Shown: positions 9,780 through 19,036, numbered from the stretch's first letter. The stretch is DNA of 64,000 bases from Winslowiella toletana (GCF_017875465.1 NZ_JAGGMQ010000001.1:682001-746000), one strand, 5' to 3'. Numbers and translations: made by a program. Notes: a model not told the origin generated them from the sequence alone.

Positions 9780-9964
9780 TGCATTTTTATAGCGGGCCGC
9801 ATTATTAATGGGATGAATTCCTGAGGGCGTTTACGGTTATTGAACTTATCAGTGAAGCCAGCCTTGTCCGCGAATTTTCATCAGAGAAAATCAGATCCAG
9901 GTGTCGGGGAAAAGTCAGAAATCTGTTATATGGATGTACCATCAGCAATTTCTTAAGCTATAAC

Positions 9965-10001
9965 CACGCTACCGCCCCTGGCTCCCAGCAACCAGTTGCT
10001 G
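9965..10001 (-). promoter_or_regulatory. JUMPstart with ops element, O-antigen operon
   Basis: On the minus strand the sequence reads CAGCAACTGG...GCCAGGGGCGGTAGCGTG and ends in the exact 12-base ops element GGCGGTAGCGTG (9965-9976). JUMPstart/ops in the leader of long polysaccharide operons recruits RfaH to paused RNA polymerase, suppressing termination and boosting distal expression. It lies 255 bases upstream of rfbB, in the right orientation to control rfbBDAC-fdtAB-wzx-wzy. The call is by exact match to the known element. Confidence 0.93.
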
Positions 10002-10276
10002 AAATCTCTCCAGCGATGCAAATCAGGCAGCAAAGTACGTCAGTTATCAGGGGATTTACCTGAAATCCACCCTGAATGGCAGCCATCGTTGCGCTGCGCT
10101 AAACCGTAATTCTCGTACTAACCTGCGTTACAGACAAGCTTAGATTAGGCAAGTTTTGCGGCAACCCCAAGAAGAATCTCCAATTCATCAGCCAACTGGC
10201 TAATTCACACACGATCCAGAGGTTTTTACTGTGAGCTGACAGGCAAAAAACAGCGGGTTTTGGCGGCTTAAGAAGC

Positions 10277-10315
10277 AAAAAAAAAGCTCCCCTTTCGCAC
10301 TGCAAAGGAGAGCTT
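10277..10315 (-). terminator. Rho-independent terminator after galE
   Basis: On the minus strand AAGCTCTCCTTT - GCAGTGCG - AAAGGGGAGCTT is followed by nine T residues (run at 10277-10285). The stem is about 11 bp with one mismatch. It begins about 12 bases after the galE stop codon and should end the galF-galE transcript before the O-antigen leader. Confidence 0.92.
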
Positions 10316-10326
10316 AATTTAAAAGA

Positions 10327-11340
10327 TTATTTGTAGCCTTGCGGATTCTTCGACTGCCAGTTCCAGGTATCACGCATCATCGCATCGATACCACGGGTAA
10401 CACGCCAGTCCAGCTCTTTGTCAGCCAGCGTGGCATCTGCCCAGAATGCGGCCAGATCGCCGTCACGACGTGGCGACACCTGATACGGCACGGCACGGCC
10501 AGAAGCTTTCTCGAAGGCTTTCACCATCTCCAGCACCGAGAAACCGGTTCCGGCGCCAAGATTATAAGCTTTGTAACCTTCGACAGCCGCCAGATGATCC
10601 AGCGCCTTAAGATGCCCTTCCGCCAGGTCAACCACATGGATGTAGTCACGCACGCCAGTGCCATCTTTGGTGTCATAATCATCACCAAAAATACCCAGTT
10701 TTTCCAGACGACCAATCGCGACTTGCGCAATGTAAGGCAGCAGGTTATTGGGAATACCGTTCGGATCTTCACCAATCTCGCCGGACTCATGCGCGCCAAC
10801 CGGATTAAAGTAGCGTAGCGCGATAGTCCTGAAGTTGCTGTCTGCTTTGGCATAGTCCTGCAGAATCTGTTCAACCATCAGCTTGGAAGTGCCATAAGGA
10901 CTGGTTGTGCCACCAATCGGCGTCGTCTCGACATAAGGCACCGGTGAGTTGGCGCCATACACGGTAGCACTTGAGCTAAAGATAAACTGGAAAATGCCGG
11001 CATTACGCATCTCTTCCAGCAACACCACGGTGCCGGAAACATTATTCTCATAGTACTCAAGCGGCTTGCGCGTTGACTCGCCAACGGCCTTCAGGCCTGC
11101 AAAGTGAATCACTGCGCTAATGCTGTGACTGGCAAAGATATCGCGTAAACAGGCACGGTCAAGAATATCGCCTTCGCAGAAAACGGCTTTTTTACCCGCC
11201 AGTTTTTCCACCCGGTTCAGCGACTCACTTGAGGCATTGCTCAGATTATCCAGAACCACAACATCGTCACCGCGCTGCAACAGCGCCAGTACGGTATGGG
11301 AACCGATATAACCCGCTCCCCCCGTTACCAAAATAGCCAT
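10327..11340 (-). CDS. galE: UDP-glucose 4-epimerase
   Basis: 337 aa, the usual GalE length. Extended SDR features: the NAD motif [16 protein letters not shown] at residues 6-21, FSSSATVYG, and the catalytic [12 protein letters not shown] (Tyr-x3-Lys). It interconverts UDP-glucose and UDP-galactose, supplying UDP-Gal for LPS core and exopolysaccharide. It lies 44 bases downstream of galF on the same strand and is followed by a strong intrinsic terminator. This copy is linked to surface polysaccharides rather than to a gal catabolic operon, as in Erwinia and Pantoea EPS regions. Confidence 0.96.
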   Translation of the reverse strand: MAILVTGGAGYIGSHTVLALLQRGDDVVVLDNLSNASSESLNRVEKLAGKKAVFCEGDILDRACLRDIFASHSISAVIHFAGLKAVGESTRKPLEYYENNVSGTVVLLEEMRNAGIFQFIFSSSATVYGANSPVPYVETTPIGGTTSPYGTSKLMVEQILQDYAKADSNFRTIALRYFNPVGAHESGEIGEDPNGIPNNLLPYIAQVAIGRLEKLGIFGDDYDTKDGTGVRDYIHVVDLAEGHLKALDHLAAVEGYKAYNLGAGTGFSVLEMVKAFEKASGRAVPYQVSPRRDGDLAAFWADATLADKELDWRVTRGIDAMMRDTWNWQSKNPQGYK

Positions 11341-11384
11341 CTGAACTCCTTTCAGCCGCAGCGTAGTACGGCGTTAAGATTGAA

Positions 11385-12281
11385 TTATTTCGCCAGTAGC
11401 TTCTGAATCTGTTCGCGGAACTCACGCCCCTGGGTGTTATTGCGCAGACCATAAGAGACAAATGCCTGCATGTAACCCAGTTTACGTCCGCAGTCGAAGC
11501 TTTGGCCAGTCAGCAGGCAGGCATCAACCGGCTTTTTCTTGCTGAGATTGGCAATCGCATCCGTTAACTGGAAACGACCCCATGCACCTGGCTCTAACGT
11601 CTCCAGCTCTTGCCAGATATCCGCAGAGAGTACATAACGGCCAACAGCGGCAAGATCAGAGTCCAGCGTCTGTGGATTTTCTGGCTTCTCAACATATTCG
11701 GCGATGGCAGCGGTGTGGCCTTCGTTATCCAGACTCTCTTCGGTCACAATGATCGAGTATTCAGAAAGATCGGAATGCGGCATATGTTTCGCTAATACCT
11801 GACTGCGACCGGTCTCTTCAAAACGCGCCACCATCGCAGCGAGGTTATAACGCAACTGGTCGGCGGTAGAATCATCTAACAGCACATCTGGCAGAACCAC
11901 CACAAAAGGATTGTCGCCAATCATCGGACGTGCGCAGAGTACCGAATGACCAAGCCCCAGCGGCTGCGCCTGACGTACGTTCATAATGGTCACGCCCGGC
12001 GGGCAGATGGACTGCACTTCGCTCAGCAGTGAACGCTTAACACGCGCTTCCAGCAAGGCTTCAAGCTCGTATGAGGTATCAAAATGGTTTTCAACCGCGT
12101 TCTTGGACGCGTGGGTGACCAGCACAATTTCCTTAATACCTGCCGCAACACACTCATCAATGATGTACTGAATCATTGGCTTATCAACGATAGGCAACAT
12201 CTCTTTAGGAATGGCTTTTGTAGCAGGGAGCATATGCATACCGAGACCCGCAACGGGGATAACTGCTTTAAGCTTGGTCAT
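11385..12281 (-). CDS. galF: UTP-glucose-1-phosphate uridylyltransferase-like protein, GalF type
   Basis: 298 aa. It aligns throughout with enterobacterial GalF/GalU, including [40 protein letters not shown] and VLPDVLLDD. The N-terminal nucleotide-binding motif reads [11 protein letters not shown] instead of the GLGTRMLPATK of active GalU; the Met-His substitution is the hallmark of GalF, which is reported to be nearly inactive alone and to modulate GalU. It is the last gene of the colanic-acid-type block in E. coli as well. A 282-base gap separates it from the upstream GT2; this holds a 9-bp inverted repeat (12372-12380/12422-12430) and no recognised gene. It probably has its own promoter there. 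Confidence 0.93.
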   Translation of the reverse strand: MTKLKAVIPVAGLGMHMLPATKAIPKEMLPIVDKPMIQYIIDECVAAGIKEIVLVTHASKNAVENHFDTSYELEALLEARVKRSLLSEVQSICPPGVTIMNVRQAQPLGLGHSVLCARPMIGDNPFVVVLPDVLLDDSTADQLRYNLAAMVARFEETGRSQVLAKHMPHSDLSEYSIIVTEESLDNEGHTAAIAEYVEKPENPQTLDSDLAAVGRYVLSADIWQELETLEPGAWGRFQLTDAIANLSKKKPVDACLLTGQSFDCGRKLGYMQAFVSYGLRNNTQGREFREQIQKLLAK

Positions 12282-12371
12282 ATTTTTTCCATATTATGTT
12301 GTTTAAACATTTCGAAACTATGCAACAAAATTATTTAAAAGAGTATAATCTTCATCTGAAAAAATGAAAGC

Positions 12372-12430
12372 TGGTTATCTTTAGCACAACCACTGTGTGG
12401 TGCTGAATAGCGCCGAAGTAGAGATAACCA
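12372..12430 (-). other. Inverted repeat in galF leader
   Basis: TGGTTATCT and AGATAACCA form a 9-bp perfect stem separated by 41 bases, in the 282-base gap before galF. There is no T-run, so it is not called a terminator. It may be a leader structure or an operator; the function is unknown. Confidence 0.3.
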
Positions 12431-12563
12431 CTCTTATTGTTAAAACTTTTTGTCCACAGCTGCGTTTACTGACCCAAAGTTATTAATCCTGATTCCATGC
12501 CTGCCAGATTATTATTATATCTACCACTATTCATCGTGGTGCGTAGGGCAAAGGCAATTGTAA

Positions 12564-13565
12564 TTAGCTGGCTACCTGTTTAATTTTTCTTAAACCAAAG
12601 CGAATAACGCGATATAAGAAGAAATTCACACCGGCAACCTTACTCATAAAGTTGGCATGCTTATCACAAATCGCATTATAGCGTCTGCGGGTATCAGCAC
12701 TCAGTTTTACATCGGAAGATTTTTTCATCAGTGTAATATTGATGATATTTAAAATAATCCGCTGTTTAAGATTGCTGCGTGTTGTCTCATTCTTTGCCGA
12801 CATCGCCAGTGATTCAAGCGTATCAATACTGCAAAGATAACCGGTAATATTTTTTTCCGAGCGCGCGCTATTCATAATCGAGCCGGGGCGGACACGACGC
12901 TTAAAATAGATGCGGTCGGTGACGACGGTTTTTCCGGCCACCAGGAACATGCGCGGGGTAAACTCTTCGTCTTCGTGAATAATCGGCTGGAAAAATAGCT
13001 GATTCTTTACCTGCACAGGTCTTGCATAGATATAAAGCCATGCATTGGGGTAAAACACCTGACGCAGCGAAAGATCGTTAAAAGCTTCTTCACCGGTACT
13101 GAATACCGACTCAGCTGCACGCCGGTAAACCGGTAACTGAGCCTTATCCGCTGTTTCCGCACTGTCAGCCAGTGGATCGAAAAATGACTCCGCAGAGAAA
13201 GCAAAGACATCCAAATCAGGTTCTGTTTCCAGAACCTGGAAGAAATCTTCCACCAGGCCAGGAAACAGCAAATCATCTGAATCAAAATAGTAAATATAGT
13301 CACCAGTAGCGGCACGGGTGCCGACATTGCGGGCTTCTCCAAGCCCCTGGTTTTGCGTGTGAATAATCTTCACATGGCTTAAATGACCATAATGTTTTTC
13401 AGCTAATTCTCCAGAGTCATCGGTAGAGCCATCGTTCACGATGATAATTTCATCAGCCTGAACCGTTTGCTCCAGAACGGAATCCACTGCCAGGATGAGA
13501 TATTTACTCACGTTATAGACAGGGATGACTATTGATAAAGTTGCTTTTTTTTCTAATGCATTCAT
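12564..13565 (-). CDS. Glycosyltransferase family 2, EPS locus
   Basis: 333 aa from the ATG at 13565-13563, which overlaps the stop of the pyruvyl transferase gene (ATGA); a longer frame would add 13 residues inside that gene. GT-A signature: ATLSIVIPVYNVSKYLILAV near residue 8, EIIIVNDGSTDDSGELAE near residue 40, ARNVGTRAATGDYIYYFDSDD with the metal-binding DSDD near residue 100. The C-terminal half has a basic amphipathic region typical of membrane-associated GT2s. It is the last gene of the exopolysaccharide operon and probably adds one residue of the repeat unit. In position it corresponds to wcaL of the colanic acid locus but belongs to a different GT family (WcaL is GT4). Confidence 0.88.
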   Translation of the reverse strand: MNALEKKATLSIVIPVYNVSKYLILAVDSVLEQTVQADEIIIVNDGSTDDSGELAEKHYGHLSHVKIIHTQNQGLGEARNVGTRAATGDYIYYFDSDDLLFPGLVEDFFQVLETEPDLDVFAFSAESFFDPLADSAETADKAQLPVYRRAAESVFSTGEEAFNDLSLRQVFYPNAWLYIYARPVQVKNQLFFQPIIHEDEEFTPRMFLVAGKTVVTDRIYFKRRVRPGSIMNSARSEKNITGYLCSIDTLESLAMSAKNETTRSNLKQRIILNIINITLMKKSSDVKLSADTRRRYNAICDKHANFMSKVAGVNFFLYRVIRFGLRKIKQVAS

Positions 13566-14518
13566 AAAGTTATCAACTCGCACTCGGGAACGTCCTTGGT
13601 CCATGCTTGATAATAGCCTGAGTTTTTACCATAGGAATTGTCTAATAACTTCGTTTTAACCCCGAGCAGGCAGCAAAGAATATGGCCATGCATTCGTGAA
13701 GTCACTACGGTGTCATAAGACATAAAGTAGTTGTTCACACGGGTGACTAATTTGTCAGTATAGTTTTCCCAGATAGAGGAAGTACCAATCAGGCCGCTGC
13801 TAAAGGTTTTATTAATTCGCTCGGTGCGTTCCAGCATCTTCAGCATTTTACGGTCTTTATCGCTGCAAATATCTTCCCAGTCTTCGTACTCATTGGCTGA
13901 AGGTAAATCAATATCGCCGGAAACCTTACCGCCTTCGATATCTTTCCTGATCATCCATAAGGTTTCATTTGGCACTGACGCGCGTTCCTGATTAGGGAAA
14001 ACACCCCACAGAGCGTGAGCCATATCCGGGCACATCACCACGTTATCGCAGAAATGCTCTTTAAAGATTTTAAAGCTGCGCTCATCACGACAGAAAATGG
14101 TTAAATCTTTATGGCTGCGGATAATATTGCCTGATTTAACCAGTTCATCATGGTCTTCAAAATGCAGAGTCTGCGGCAGGAACACCACTTTATTATTTGG
14201 GAACTTCTTCACCACCGCTTCGCGCAGGCGCTGATGGTGAACATACAGATCGCCGAAATTACCACCACCGTGTAACAGAATAATAGTATCCGCTGGCAGA
14301 GAACGTGTCTCTTCAACGTATTTCAGGCTGCTTTTGTCAGTACGACGCGCCAGCACCTTGTAGTTCTGCTCTTTAAAAAACTGCTCTGTACCCTTATAGA
14401 TCAGCAGATCGCCGACATTAAGATGAAGAGGAATATCGAGATAAACCACCTTGCTGCCACGTGGTACAACACTATCAATCACAGACAGCTTTTGTTTCAG
14501 AAGACTCATAGGATGCAT
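13562..14518 (-). CDS. Polysaccharide pyruvyl transferase family protein
   Basis: 318 aa, of the PS_pyruv_trans family (ExoV/GumL/AmsJ/WcaK relatives). Typical marks are the N-terminal YLDIPLHLNVGDLLIYKG, the glycine-rich ILLHGGGNFGDLY near residue 100, FLPQTLHFEDHDELVKSG, and the C-terminal VVTSRMHGHILCCLLGV containing the conserved SRMHG. The family transfers the enolpyruvyl group from PEP as a ketal to a sugar of the lipid-linked repeat unit, giving the polymer acidity. It is shorter than E. coli WcaK (about 426 aa), so I do not give that symbol. Position between wzxC and a GT2 matches that of wcaK. An alternative in-frame ATG is three codons in. Confidence 0.88.
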   Translation of the reverse strand: MHPMSLLKQKLSVIDSVVPRGSKVVYLDIPLHLNVGDLLIYKGTEQFFKEQNYKVLARRTDKSSLKYVEETRSLPADTIILLHGGGNFGDLYVHHQRLREAVVKKFPNNKVVFLPQTLHFEDHDELVKSGNIIRSHKDLTIFCRDERSFKIFKEHFCDNVVMCPDMAHALWGVFPNQERASVPNETLWMIRKDIEGGKVSGDIDLPSANEYEDWEDICSDKDRKMLKMLERTERINKTFSSGLIGTSSIWENYTDKLVTRVNNYFMSYDTVVTSRMHGHILCCLLGVKTKLLDNSYGKNSGYYQAWTKDVPECELITL

Positions 14519-14524
14519 ATATTG

Positions 14525-16000
14525 TCACGCTCTTAATAGTTTACGGAGTTTAGGGTTTTTAAACAGTTGCTGCTTTATTTCAGTAATTAACGGCGCTTTG
14601 CTGACCATCATGGTGATGGCGAACACAATCACACCCGCTGAAACTTGCAGCATTAACATTGCGGCTACGGGCAAATGTAAGCCCGGAATAAATGCTATGC
14701 CATACGCCACGGCGATGGTCGGTAACGACAGTAACAGTGGCAGCCATATGCTATTGATATATTGTCTGTAACTACTCCCTAACACTGGTTTAATCAAAAT
14801 AAAGTAACTCAGGTAAGTATTCAGTACCTGAACGGCCAGGAAGCCAAGCGCAGCCCCGATGCCTCCGGCAAGATGGGCGCCAAGCCAGATACTTGGAATA
14901 AACAGCACCAGTTTGAACACATTGAATTTAAAGCTGATATCAACGCGCGCTTTGGCCATCAGCAGCGAACCAATCGGATTACCAATCGAACGTAACAAGC
15001 CAACTACACATAAAATTTGCAGAATCGGCGTTATAAAGCGCCACTTCTCACCAAATAACACCAGCACAAAATTGTCAGCCACCACCATCAGTCCCAGTAG
15101 CGCCGGGAAGTTGATTAAGCCAACCAGCGACAGCAACTTATAGAAGTTTTCACTGAGCTTTTTCTGGTCGTCCTGAATCTTGGCGAATGCCGGGAATAAT
15201 ACGCGGGTAATAATCGGATTTAAGCGCGTTGGCGGTAATACGGCAACGTTAAACGCCAGGTTGTAACCACCGGCGACAATCGCACCAAGTGAACGCGACA
15301 ACACGGCGGTAGCGATATTGGAGTTGAGCTGATTAATCAGCGCATCCGCTGTCAGATAGAGACCAAAACGCAGGTTAGACTTCACCGTTTTCAGTTTGAA
15401 AATAAAACGCGGTGAATACTGCTTTCTGCCGACCCACGACAACAAGATGGTTCTCACCGTCGACATCACCAGATAGCCCCACATGGCGCTAATGGCTAAT
15501 GGCTTAAACCAGGCGCTGATCATGGTGACGCAGAAACCAGCGACAATCGCCAGTGTTTCAATGGCGCCGATCTTGGAGAATTCCAGCTCTTTCTGCAGCA
15601 ACGCCCTGAACTGCTGACCATGAGGAATAATCAGGAAAGCAAACGCCATGGTGGCAATCAGAGATTCCAGATCAGGTTGCTTCAGCAGCAGCGCAATAGT
15701 GTGACTGAAGAAGAAGGTGCCACAAAACACCACAATACCGATGGCGATATTGATCCAGTAAAGTGTGGATAGCTCGACTTCCGTGATGTCCTTACGCTGG
15801 ATAATCGAGTTGGAAATGCCGAAATCACTCAGAGTGTCGGCAATAATGATCACCACCATCGCAATGGTCAGCAATCCAAATTGATGCGGCTCCAGCAGCC
15901 GCGCCAGTAAAGTAATCTGTAAAAAGTTAATCCCGATGCTGGCGGCAGTCGATATTGCCGACCATTTGGCACCCTTTACCGTTTTCTCTCTTAAGCTCAT
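14525..16000 (-). CDS. wzxC: Lipopolysaccharide/EPS flippase WzxC
   Basis: 491 aa from the ATG at 16000-15998 (MSLREKTVKGAKWSA), which matches the colanic acid WzxC start; 18 upstream in-frame residues are discarded. About 12-14 membrane segments of the PST/MOP type. Close resemblance to E. coli WzxC runs the whole length, e.g. LSDFGISNSIIQRK, PHGQQFRALLQKELEF and GSLLMAKARVDISFKFNVFK. It exports the undecaprenyl-pyrophosphate-linked EPS repeat unit. It sits 6 bases before the pyruvyl transferase gene. A strong hairpin (16028-16062) lies just upstream of its ribosome-binding site. Strong conservation of WzxC suggests the repeat unit resembles colanic acid at the reducing end. Confidence 0.95.
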   Translation of the reverse strand: MSLREKTVKGAKWSAISTAASIGINFLQITLLARLLEPHQFGLLTIAMVVIIIADTLSDFGISNSIIQRKDITEVELSTLYWINIAIGIVVFCGTFFFSHTIALLLKQPDLESLIATMAFAFLIIPHGQQFRALLQKELEFSKIGAIETLAIVAGFCVTMISAWFKPLAISAMWGYLVMSTVRTILLSWVGRKQYSPRFIFKLKTVKSNLRFGLYLTADALINQLNSNIATAVLSRSLGAIVAGGYNLAFNVAVLPPTRLNPIITRVLFPAFAKIQDDQKKLSENFYKLLSLVGLINFPALLGLMVVADNFVLVLFGEKWRFITPILQILCVVGLLRSIGNPIGSLLMAKARVDISFKFNVFKLVLFIPSIWLGAHLAGGIGAALGFLAVQVLNTYLSYFILIKPVLGSSYRQYINSIWLPLLLSLPTIAVAYGIAFIPGLHLPVAAMLMLQVSAGVIVFAITMMVSKAPLITEIKQQLFKNPKLRKLLRA

Positions 16001-16027
16001 AGATATCTTCTTTTTTATTCGATATGG

Positions 16028-16062
16028 AGGCCTGAATGTTCTCCCCTTAAACATTCAGGCCT
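16028..16062 (-). other. Perfect hairpin upstream of wzxC
   Basis: AGGCCTGAATGTT (16028-16040) and AACATTCAGGCCT (16050-16062) form a 13-bp perfect stem with a 9-base loop. No T-run follows on either strand, so it is not an ordinary intrinsic terminator. It lies 28 bases upstream of the wzxC start, between the glycosidase gene and wzxC, and may be an RNA processing or stability element. Confidence 0.6.
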
Positions 16063-16200
16063 CGTACTTAACATCCCTGATAGGCACGTTTTATCTTCAC
16101 GTTGCCTGGCTCAGGTACGGGACTCAGAGACCACGATAAAACGTTGGTGCGGCCTGCAGACAAAGCCTGGCTGCCACACCTCTCCCCTCTTATCCTCAAA

Positions 16201-17463
16201 TCAGTTCAGTACTATGTAAAACACGCTGCGTTCGCAGCTCTGACACCCTTTGCTCAGCAAATCACCGGCAACGTTAATCGTACTGACGCCATTGGCGGTT
16301 TTCACCGGCAGTTTCTGTTTAGCACCGTCAGCAAAATACAAGGTCGCTTGCGGATTCTGTTTCAGACTCTTCAGCTGGTACTGATAGTTCTGCTGTTTAT
16401 CTTTCGGCTTGTACGTCGAGGTAATCACCTGACGCTGCTCACCGACGTTAATGGCAAAATACTTAGTCCATGAATCGTTATTGGTGGCTGGCTGCTTAAT
16501 CAAATTCTCTCTGGCCAGCGGGCCGCCGCTGAAGAATGAGTTGAGCAACAGCAGCTGTTTACCATTATCGGTGTATTCCACGCTGCGGTCAGATGCGGTC
16601 ACGGTCATTGAGCGCAGCGGCTTTTTATTCCCCTGCCATGCCGGGAACCAGAAAGCCTTGTACTTCATCGGGTCATCCCACTTGTGCGTGGTCGCAAAGT
16701 CGAGGATGTAGGAATAGACCAGCGCCACAGACTCCGGCTTCGCGGTGTAACCCAGCTCGGTCTGCCAGATACCATCAACCTTGCCGGTGGCGACATAACG
16801 GTCATACAGCCACTGATAAGGACGCAGATTGCCGTAGTGGAAATCGATAATATCGGTGTATTTAATCGCATCGTGATACTCAATGGTATCAGCAAATTCC
16901 TTAAGTCCATTTGAAGCAGGCCAGCCACCAAAAACCACTTTACCCTGGTGATTTCTGATGATTTTTGCCGCCGGCAGATAAATTTTATCGATAAAGTCCT
17001 GATTGGAACCCAACCAGTAGCTGGCTTTGCGTGTTGGTTCATTCCAGATCTGGAAATACTTCAGGTTAAAAGGCGCTTTGCTGTAGCGGTCAACCGCAGC
17101 CTGCACAAAGCTAACCCATGCCTGATAATCTTTCGGCTCTGAGCCGGTGGTCTTAGGGGTGACACGGTTCCATGCCGGGGTATAAGCCAGCAAAGGCAAC
17201 ACTTCAACACCCTGGGCATGCGCGCTTTGCACTTTTTTATCGAGCTGCGCCCAGTTATACGTTCCCTTAACTTTTTCTACCTGCGCCCAGCTGAAATCTT
17301 CACGCACCCAACCGATGCCTAAATCTTTCGCCGTCTCCTTACCAGGAGGCAGATAGTTCGTTCCAAACAGGTCGCGGAAGTAAACATCCTTTGCCACAGC
17401 CTGGAATGAACCAAGCAACAGCAGTGCAAGGGTAATACTTTTTCTGAAAGGCATATGCAGCAT
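16201..17463 (-). CDS. Secreted PslG-like glycoside hydrolase (clan GH-A, GH39-like)
   Basis: 420 aa. The start at 17463 has AAGGAG 6 bases upstream. Residues 1-24 form a Sec signal peptide ending AVA before KDVYF, so the enzyme is periplasmic or exported. The TIM-barrel shows clan GH-A marks: GWVREDFSWAQVEKVKGTY, the acid/base glutamate in YFQIWNEPTR (Glu near 142) and the nucleophile in GIWQTELGYT (Glu near 236), followed by a C-terminal beta domain (about 320-420). The closest family known to me is PslG, the endoglycosidase in the Pseudomonas Psl locus. It lies where wcaM and wcaJ flank the colanic acid locus, between wcaJ and wzxC. It probably trims or releases polymer made here; the substrate is unknown. 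Confidence 0.82.
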   Translation of the reverse strand: MLHMPFRKSITLALLLLGSFQAVAKDVYFRDLFGTNYLPPGKETAKDLGIGWVREDFSWAQVEKVKGTYNWAQLDKKVQSAHAQGVEVLPLLAYTPAWNRVTPKTTGSEPKDYQAWVSFVQAAVDRYSKAPFNLKYFQIWNEPTRKASYWLGSNQDFIDKIYLPAAKIIRNHQGKVVFGGWPASNGLKEFADTIEYHDAIKYTDIIDFHYGNLRPYQWLYDRYVATGKVDGIWQTELGYTAKPESVALVYSYILDFATTHKWDDPMKYKAFWFPAWQGNKKPLRSMTVTASDRSVEYTDNGKQLLLLNSFFSGGPLARENLIKQPATNNDSWTKYFAINVGEQRQVITSTYKPKDKQQNYQYQLKSLKQNPQATLYFADGAKQKLPVKTANGVSTINVAGDLLSKGCQSCERSVFYIVLN

Positions 17464-17492
17464 TGCCAGCTCCTTAAAGAGGATCAGAGAGA

Positions 17493-17514
17493 AAACAGAG
17501 AGTCATCTCTGTTT
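17493..17514 (-). other. Small hairpin in leader of the glycosidase gene
   Basis: AAACAGAGA and TCTCTGTTT form a 9-bp stem with a 4-base loop; on the minus strand a pyrimidine-rich tract (TCTCTCTG) follows. It lies 30 bases upstream of the glycosidase start and could be a weak attenuator. No strong U-run, so I do not call it a terminator. Confidence 0.4.
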
Positions 17515-17601
17515 AAGAGTAAGTTCCCGGAAGAGGTAAGATGTTTAATCTCGGTGGTGACCGGTGGTGGCGGGTATTAACCGTTATGCGCCACAACGCA
17601 T

Positions 17602-17637
17602 AAAAACGGTCAATGACCTGAAAGTCATTGACCGTTT
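17602..17637 (-). terminator. Intrinsic terminator after wcaJ
   Basis: A perfect 14-bp stem AAACGGTCAATGAC / GTCATTGACCGTTT with loop TTTCAG (minus-strand reading) is followed by a short T-run (about 5 T, counting the stem end). It begins 4 bases after the wcaJ stop. It would end or attenuate the wza-to-wcaJ transcript before the glycosidase-wzxC-GT part unless polymerase has been modified through the ops element. Confidence 0.85.
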
Positions 17638-17641
17638 AACG

Positions 17642-19036
17642 TCAATACGCCGTTTTACTGACAAACCCTTTAAACAGGGTAAAGAAGACAATGCGTAAAT
17701 CGAGCCAGATGCTCCAGCAACGAATATATTCCAGATCGTATTCGACGCGTTTTTCCATCTTGTCTAAAGTATCGGTTTCGCCACGCCAGCCATTCACCTG
17801 CGCCCAGCCGGTAATGCCCGGCTTCACTTTGTGGCGCAACATATAGCCGCGAATCAGATTACGATACTGTTCATTGTGTGCAACCGCATGCGGACGCGGG
17901 CCAACAATCGACATATCACCAATTAACACATTGAAGAACTGTGGCAGCTCATCCAGCGATGTACGGCGCAAAAAACCACCGATTGGCGTCAGACGTGCAT
18001 CACCTTTGGTTGCCTGCACCACTTTATCGCCGTTTTCCATCACATTCATCGAGCGGAATTTCCACACCTTAATCGGCTTACCATCCATGCCGTAGCGTAC
18101 CTGGCGGAAAATAACCGCGCCCGGCGAGGTCACTTTCACCGCGATAGCGATGGTAATTAACACCGGTGCAATAAACAGCAGAATCAACGAAGACAAAATA
18201 ATATCTTCCAGGCGCTTCAGCACCATATTCATACCGTCCATCGGCGTATCAATCAGTGAGACCATTGGCACACCGTTGACTTCTTCACTGCGCGACTGCA
18301 ATACGTTGAAGGTGAAAATATCCGGGATCAGCATCACCGTACAGGTGGTGTCGGTCAGCAGATCGACCAAATCGCGAATTTTCTGTTCTTCGCTCATTGG
18401 CATCGCAACATACACTTTGTCGATACGTCCCTGACGGGCATCTTCCAGCATGGCGGTAAAATCACCACCAAAAGGAATATCTTCATCATCGTAGTCACGG
18501 CTTTCACCGTAAATACCGGCGACTTTAAAGCCTAACCACGGTTGATCAATAAATGAACGCGCCAGCGCCAGTCCCTGTGGCATATTGCCGGCAATCGCCA
18601 CATAACGCAGGTTGTAACCGCGTTTACGGAAGATTGCGGTGATTGAACGGATAGTGCAACGCGCAATCACCAGCCCCACCGCCACCAGTAAATACCAGGA
18701 GAGGTAAAAGCTGAAAGGTAAATCTACTGCACGAAACAGTGAGACAAACCCTACGGTTAACAACAGGCTTAGCGTCCAGTTCTGCAGAATAAGAAACAGC
18801 TCACTGGATAATTTAATTCCACGCCATGAACGATAAAAATCGGTTATACCGCCAAGCATCTGGAATACAACCAGCGCGCCCAGAATCAGCAGCGCGTGAA
18901 TATAGTTAAATTTTTCATTATGGATAAGGCATATCAGGTAAATCCCGACGATCATAATTAAAATATCGGAAAACCTTTGGGTAATCGATATTAATGATGC
19001 GTTAGTCGGCGATCTGCCTCGGCTCAGCACTGACAT
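17642..19036 (-). CDS. wcaJ: Undecaprenyl-phosphate glucose phosphotransferase
   Basis: 464 aa, the same length as E. coli WcaJ and alike throughout (TNASLISITQRFSD, VFQMLGGITDFYRSWRG). Four N-terminal membrane segments (about 25-130), a Rossmann-like CoA-binding domain (about 140-260), then a membrane re-entrant helix and the polyisoprenyl-phosphate hexose-1-phosphate transferase domain with VWKFRSMNVMENG, RRTSLDELPQFFNVL, MSIVGPRPHAVAHNEQY and KPGITGWAQVNGWRGETD. It starts the repeat unit by moving glucose-1-phosphate from UDP-glucose to undecaprenyl phosphate. Glucose is the inferred reducing-end sugar. It is followed at once by a strong terminator hairpin. Confidence 0.96.
   Translation of the reverse strand: MSVLSRGRSPTNASLISITQRFSDILIMIVGIYLICLIHNEKFNYIHALLILGALVVFQMLGGITDFYRSWRGIKLSSELFLILQNWTLSLLLTVGFVSLFRAVDLPFSFYLSWYLLVAVGLVIARCTIRSITAIFRKRGYNLRYVAIAGNMPQGLALARSFIDQPWLGFKVAGIYGESRDYDDEDIPFGGDFTAMLEDARQGRIDKVYVAMPMSEEQKIRDLVDLLTDTTCTVMLIPDIFTFNVLQSRSEEVNGVPMVSLIDTPMDGMNMVLKRLEDIILSSLILLFIAPVLITIAIAVKVTSPGAVIFRQVRYGMDGKPIKVWKFRSMNVMENGDKVVQATKGDARLTPIGGFLRRTSLDELPQFFNVLIGDMSIVGPRPHAVAHNEQYRNLIRGYMLRHKVKPGITGWAQVNGWRGETDTLDKMEKRVEYDLEYIRCWSIWLDLRIVFFTLFKGFVSKTAY

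Larger units (their letters stand above)
9711..10326. other. Intergenic leader/promoter region between galE and rfbB
   Basis: No credible gene; short open frames here are AT/GC-noise without ribosome-binding sites. From left to right it holds the rfbB leader hairpin, the JUMPstart/ops element and the galE terminator. The O-antigen promoter must lie between about 10002 and 10276 on the minus strand; I see no hexamer pair good enough to call. Confidence 0.7.

Noticed and set aside
10099..10305. Short open frame upstream of the O-antigen leader
   Set aside because: Overlaps the galE terminator, no ribosome-binding site and no family likeness.
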